Positions 60,586 through 64,000 of a DNA stretch of 64,000 bases are shown here, piece by piece (positions within the stretch are counted from its first letter, which is position 1; every line of letters begins with the position of its first letter). The DNA comes from Frankia alni ACN14a (GTDB lineage Bacteria > Actinomycetota > Actinomycetes > Frankiales > Frankiaceae): contig NC_008278.1 of assembly GCF_000058485.1 (NCBI RefSeq), positions 2,474,962-2,538,961 on the forward strand. Direction: 5' to 3'. Position numbers and translations under genes: made by a program. The notes below the pieces were generated by a model. The model saw only the letters and a program-made list of their open reading frames with translations. It had not been told where the DNA came from and made no database searches.

Positions 60586-63003
60586 ATGGCACACGATCTG
60601 ACCCCCCTGCCCGGCGGTCTGGTGGACCTCTGCGGGTTCGACATCGACCGGCTGGACGCGCTGTCCGGCCCGGTGTCCGGGGAATGGCTGCGTCAGGTCG
60701 CAGCCTGGGTCGGCCAGCCGGCCGCGCCGCTGCCGCCCGCCCTCGCCGTCGCGTTCAGCGGCTCGCTCACCACCGCCGGATACCAGCCCCGCAGCCGCCT
60801 GTACGGCGAGGTGTCGGACGGTGAGGTCCGGCGCGGGCGCGGTGTCGCCGAGCTGTCGCGTCCCGGCGACCCGGCCACGCTCCCGACCGACCCGCACTCG
60901 ACCGGCCCGCACTCGACCAGTGCCCGCTCGGTGGCCGTGCGCCGGCGTCCTCCCCGTGGCCACGTCCCGCCGGCCGCCGCCGGGACGTGGACGGGATTCA
61001 GCGGCTCGCGGGCCGAGCCGCTGCCGCCCTCGGCTCGCCATCGTGTCACCTACGGTGACCTCGACGCGGTGGCGCGCGGGCGGGCCGGTCCCGCCGTGCT
61101 CACCGAGCTGCGCCGGGCCCAGATCAGCCGGCGGATGCTGCTGCTCTGGGCCGTCCTGCGCAGTGTGGGCGCCGCTGACCTCGACGCCGAGACGCGGGCC
61201 TGCCTGGCCACGGCGGTGCGGGTGCTCACCCGGGCCCAGCGGCGGGCGCCCGGGGAGGTGCACGCCCTGCTGCTGCATCCGACGGTCGGGATCTGGCTGG
61301 TGGACAGCCTGCGCCGGTGCTGGCGGGCGGCAGCCCGGGTCGACGCTGCTGGGGTCGACGCTGCTCGGGTCGACGGCGTCGGCGCGGCCGGCGTCGGCGG
61401 TCCGGGTTACCTCGACGGTCTGGGTTACCTCGGCGGGATCGCGGTCGCCGCCGCCCTGCGCGCCCGGCAGGCGTGCCAAGTGCCGGTCCGGATCGTCGAC
61501 GGGCTGGTCGCCGTGCCGACCGTCGGCTGCGCCGTCGTGGAGGCGGCGGGCGGCTGGGCGCTCGCCGTCGTCACGCCGGCCGGCGCCGGGGACGACCGGC
61601 CGTCCACGCTGCGGGTGATGCTTCCCGACCGGTGCCTCGTGGTGCGTCCCGGCGATCCGTCCCCGCCGACCGGGGGCGCCTGGCTTCCGGCGCGCTCAGT
61701 GTTCGCCGCCGCCGGGGCCGGTCCTGCCGGCGGCTCCGGCGGCGTCGAGCTGTCGCTGGAGGACACCGACCCGTTCCGCGGCGGCGACGCCCTCCCGCTG
61801 CCCGCCGCGGCGCGCGGCGGTCCGGCCACGACGGCGCGCTGGCGGCGACTGACCGCCGCGGCCGGCGCCATCCTGGCCTCGACCGATGCCGGCCAGGCGG
61901 CCGAGGTCGCCGGCACCCTGCGCGCCCTGGTCCCGCTGCGCGAGGCGGCGGACCGACCGAGCAGCAGCGCCACGGTGACCGACGCCCTCGGAACCATCAT
62001 GACCACTGCGCCGCCCGACCCGATGCGGCTTGCCGTCGCGTTCGTCCACGAGGCGGCGCACAGCCGGCTGGAGATGCTGGGCGACATCACGCCGCTGGTC
62101 CGGGCGGTCGAGGGCCCTCGGGTGCACTTCGCCCCCTGGCGTCCCGATCCCCGTCCGCTGGCCGCCGTCCTGCACGGCGCCTTCGCCTACTCCCGGATGG
62201 CCGCCTTCTGGGCGGCCCGCTGGGCGCGTCCGCGGCGCGCCGGCGATCTGCAGGCGGCCTACGAGCTCGCCTGGTGCCGCGGCGCCCTGCGCCTGGCGCT
62301 GCCGGTACTACGCGCGGCCGGTGGGCTCACCGCGGCCGGTGACCACCTGGTCGCCGCGATGGAGGCCGACTGTGACGTCTGGGACCGCGTCGAGTTGCCG
62401 CCCGCGCTGACCTGCGCCGCCCGGCGCGTGCTGCGCGACGTCTGCGTGGTCTGGCGGCTGCGCAACATGCGCCCGGACGCCGATCACATCGCCGGTTGGG
62501 CGCGGGACTGGCTGGCCGGCCGACCCTGCGGGCGCCCGGTGCCGCCGCGCGGCCGGGTGGAGTCCCCGCGCGAGCCGTATCCGGTGCACCGCCACGCCCG
62601 GCAACTGCTCACCGCTCTGGCTTTCGTCCCGCCCCGCCTCGGTGGGCCTGCGCCCTGCGCAGCCACGGCCGGGGATCTGGCGGCCGTCGCCGGTGACACC
62701 ACCCGCGCGGCGGTTGAGTTCCGCCGGGAGCTGCGCGAGCGGCCGGGACGGGTGGAGTCCTTCGCCGGGCTGGCGCTGATCCACGCCGCCCGGGTCGGCG
62801 GCGGGCTGGAGCGACGGATCTGCCTCGACCATCCCGAGGCGGTGCTGGCGCTCGGCGAGCGGATCCGTGCCGTCACCGGGCGCACCCCCGACCTGCCCGT
62901 CCTCACGGCCTGGATCGCCGCCGGCCCCGCCGCGAACCCCGGTCGGCCGGTCGGGCGCATGGTCACCCGCGTGCAGCGAGTACCCGCCGCAGCCACCTGC
63001 TGA
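60586..63003 (+). CDS. HExxH-motif protein of the peptide beta-hydroxylase family (mod_HExxH/FxsH-like)
   Basis: An 805-aa protein. The metal motif HEAAH (H488, H492) lies in AVAFVHEAAHSRLEMLGDI and is followed by FAPWRPDPRPLAAVLHGAF and FWAARWARPRR, the same order seen in HEXXH putative peptide-modification proteins found beside radical SAM/FxsB enzymes; related proteins are iron/2-oxoglutarate peptide beta-hydroxylases. The first 450 residues contain disordered and helical parts; the C-terminus has a TPR-like segment (about 700-735). ATG 60586 follows GGGAGG by eight bases. It lies 127 bases after the duplicated-domain gene. A peptide substrate is not evident. Confidence 0.82.
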   Translation: MAHDLTPLPGGLVDLCGFDIDRLDALSGPVSGEWLRQVAAWVGQPAAPLPPALAVAFSGSLTTAGYQPRSRLYGEVSDGEVRRGRGVAELSRPGDPATLPTDPHSTGPHSTSARSVAVRRRPPRGHVPPAAAGTWTGFSGSRAEPLPPSARHRVTYGDLDAVARGRAGPAVLTELRRAQISRRMLLLWAVLRSVGAADLDAETRACLATAVRVLTRAQRRAPGEVHALLLHPTVGIWLVDSLRRCWRAAARVDAAGVDAARVDGVGAAGVGGPGYLDGLGYLGGIAVAAALRARQACQVPVRIVDGLVAVPTVGCAVVEAAGGWALAVVTPAGAGDDRPSTLRVMLPDRCLVVRPGDPSPPTGGAWLPARSVFAAAGAGPAGGSGGVELSLEDTDPFRGGDALPLPAAARGGPATTARWRRLTAAAGAILASTDAGQAAEVAGTLRALVPLREAADRPSSSATVTDALGTIMTTAPPDPMRLAVAFVHEAAHSRLEMLGDITPLVRAVEGPRVHFAPWRPDPRPLAAVLHGAFAYSRMAAFWAARWARPRRAGDLQAAYELAWCRGALRLALPVLRAAGGLTAAGDHLVAAMEADCDVWDRVELPPALTCAARRVLRDVCVVWRLRNMRPDADHIAGWARDWLAGRPCGRPVPPRGRVESPREPYPVHRHARQLLTALAFVPPRLGGPAPCAATAGDLAAVAGDTTRAAVEFRRELRERPGRVESFAGLALIHAARVGGGLERRICLDHPEAVLALGERIRAVTGRTPDLPVLTAWIAAGPAANPGRPVGRMVTRVQRVPAAATC

Positions 63004-63030
63004 CAGCGGCGAGGAGGTCCCTCACCGCGT

Positions 63031-63047
63031 CGCTGTCACGGACAGCG
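63031..63047 (+). terminator. CGCTGTC-ACG-GACAGCG hairpin after the HExxH gene
   Basis: Seven-base perfect arms around a three-base loop, 28 bases after the last stop of the TIR/NB-ARC operon. A weak but well-placed terminator candidate. Confidence 0.4.
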
Positions 63048-63075
63048 TCTGACCTATGGCCTTCTGCATCCCAAT

Positions 63076-63094
63076 CTTCTACGGTTGGTAGAAG
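63076..63094. promoter_or_regulatory. CTTCTAC-N5-GTAGAAG palindrome, candidate operator
   Basis: Seven-base perfect arms around GGTTG, 20 bases before ATG 63115 of the flavin monooxygenase gene, and lower in GC than its surroundings. A regulator binding here would overlap the promoter or ribosome binding site. The regulator gene is not in the window. Confidence 0.55.
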
Positions 63095-63114
63095 TCGAGG
63101 CTGAGGGGTGCGCG

Positions 63115-64000
63115 ATGGCAGCGGACGCGACGCTGGATGTGCAGGATGAGGTGAACGTGCTGGATGTGCTGGTGGTCGGGTACGGGCCGGTCGGCGCGGT
63201 GCTGGCGGCGATGCTCGGCCGGCGAGGCCTGTCGGTCGGCGTCGTGGATCCGCAGAAGGAACCCTTCCCGCTGCCCCGGGCGGTGGGCCTCGACGAGGAG
63301 ACGCTGCGGCTGCTGGTCGGGCTGCCCGGCCTGGCCGGCCTCCTCGACCGGGTGCACGCCAGCGGCCGCAGCGCCATCCTCGGGCCGAACCGGCGGGTGC
63401 TCATCGAGCTCGGCCTCGGGGACAGCGAGCTCGGCACCCCGGTCGCGGCGTTCTTCCACCAGCCGTCGTTCGAGCGTGACCTGCGCGCCGGCATCGCCAC
63501 CCTGCCCGGCGTCACCGTGCACCTCGGCCGGTCGGTGACGGCGCTGCACCAGGACGGCGAGCCGGCGGCCGCGGGCGGCTCAGGCGGCTCAGGCGGCTCG
63601 GACGGCTCGGACGGCTCGGGCGCACCGGACGGCCCGGTCGTCGCGGAGCTGGACGACGGCAGCCGGCTGCGGGCCCGCTGGGTGGTCGGCTGTGACGGCG
63701 CCTCGAGCTCGGTGCGCGCCATGCTCGGCGTCGACTACGCCGGGTCGACCTTCACCCAGCCCTGGCTGGTCGTGGACGTCGAGACGCCGACGCCGCTGGC
63801 ACACCTGCCGTACTTCTCGTTCGTCTGCGACCCGCGGCGCCCCGCGGTGACCATGCCGATGCCCGGCGGCCACCGCTGGGAGTGGATGCTGCTGCCCGGG
63901 GAGGACCCGGCGCGGATGGCGCAGGCCGACGGCGTCCGCGCGCTGCTGAGCGACTGGGTGGACCCGGACTCGGTGCGGGTCGTACGCACCGCCGTCTACA
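63115..64000 (+). CDS. MhpA-like FAD-dependent aromatic hydroxylase (3' end outside the window)
   Basis: The frame is open to the last base, so only the first 295 residues are seen. The FAD-binding start VLVVGYGPVGAVLAAMLGRR and PLPRAVGLDEETLRLL, and the second FAD motif VVGCDGASSSVRAMLGVDY, are typical of MhpA-type 3-(3-hydroxyphenyl)propionate hydroxylases. It probably hydroxylates a phenolic acid using NADH and oxygen. A Gly/Ser/Asp-rich insert (about residues 155-170, GGSGGSDGSDG) is not part of the family. GAGGGG lies just before ATG 63115. A CTTCTAC palindrome upstream suggests substrate-responsive control. Confidence 0.88.
   Translation, partial: MAADATLDVQDEVNVLDVLVVGYGPVGAVLAAMLGRRGLSVGVVDPQKEPFPLPRAVGLDEETLRLLVGLPGLAGLLDRVHASGRSAILGPNRRVLIELGLGDSELGTPVAAFFHQPSFERDLRAGIATLPGVTVHLGRSVTALHQDGEPAAAGGSGGSGGSDGSDGSGAPDGPVVAELDDGSRLRARWVVGCDGASSSVRAMLGVDYAGSTFTQPWLVVDVETPTPLAHLPYFSFVCDPRRPAVTMPMPGGHRWEWMLLPGEDPARMAQADGVRALLSDWVDPDSVRVVRTAVY

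Noticed and set aside
56049-60644. Very long minus-strand open frame (about 1530 codons) opposite the FxsT-like gene
   Set aside because: It is a shadow of high-GC coding on the other strand: Arg/Gln/Asp/Pro-rich, without domains, and opposite well-recognised ParA, NB-ARC and TPR motifs.
1-64000. tRNA, rRNA, CRISPR or insertion sequence elements
   Set aside because: No tRNA-like cloverleaf, no spaced identical repeats with variable spacers, and no transposase were recognised by eye; a tRNAscan or Infernal search would be decisive.

Overview
The window looks like a chromosome segment of a high-GC, multicellular-type actinobacterium, most likely Frankia or a close relative; the genus is an inference from gene style, not from a marker gene. 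Support comes from very high GC at third codon positions, many GTG starts, a WhiB-family regulator, a HGxxPAAW-family protein, DevS/DevR-type two-component genes, PptT/PptH, and gene order at 1-6434 that parallels M. tuberculosis Rv1823-Rv1830 (DUF881, small basic protein, DUF881, gcvH, garA, MerR, DUF151 nuclease, MerR). No rRNA, tRNA, CRISPR array or transposase gene was seen.

Layout. 1-6434: the conserved envelope/gcvH/garA/FtsR/ResR-like block. 6622-8507: a drug-type ABC exporter. 8568-9227: a HAD-type phosphatase. 9857-14573: a three-gene cassette of an FtsK/SpoIIIE ATPase, a membrane protein and a small helical protein. 14845-16809: trehalose-6-phosphate synthase and a tiny membrane protein. 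16871-19786 (minus): SixA-type phosphatase, WhiB regulator with an overlapping upstream mini-ORF, and a rhodanese/cysteine dioxygenase pair. 20477-22959: convergent GAF histidine kinase and NarL/DevR-type regulator. 23568-31119: a disordered hypothetical protein, MFS exporter, DUF222-HNH protein, rhomboid protease and BioA. 31516-42482: a diguanylate cyclase, a FolD paralogue without its catalytic Lys, regulators, small enzymes, an arginine-deiminase-like probable pseudoenzyme, a papain-like amidase-fold protein and a FUSC transporter. 42609-49097: MarR plus GH13 glycosidase, DUF6204, PurU, the opposing PptT/PptH pair, DUF1232 and a DsbA-fold protein.

The most unusual region is 50161-63003, with a divergent TerD gene at 49210-49785. 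A small HTH gene and three tandem 20-bp repeats precede a co-directional run: a double TIR-like FxsC-type protein, a degenerate NB-ARC protein with a helical region and a C-terminal FxsC TIR-like domain, a 37-codon mini-ORF joined by TGATG, a third short FxsC-like protein, a 1337-aa FxsT-type protein (ParA-like NTPase, TIR-like, NB-ARC, TPR), a protein built from an internal duplication, and an HExxH protein of the peptide beta-hydroxylase family. The parts resemble FxSxx-COOH/cyclophane RiPP and NLR-like conflict systems, but the radical SAM enzyme FxsB and a clear FxsA precursor are not in the window. The locus therefore looks like a variant, possibly undescribed, TIR/STAND/peptide-hydroxylase system.

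Many genes carry in-frame minisatellites in linkers, several gene pairs are joined by stop/start overlaps, and convergent genes end in strong palindromes or short tandem repeats. The last gene (MhpA-like flavin monooxygenase) runs off the right edge, and the first (DUF881) probably begins before the left edge.
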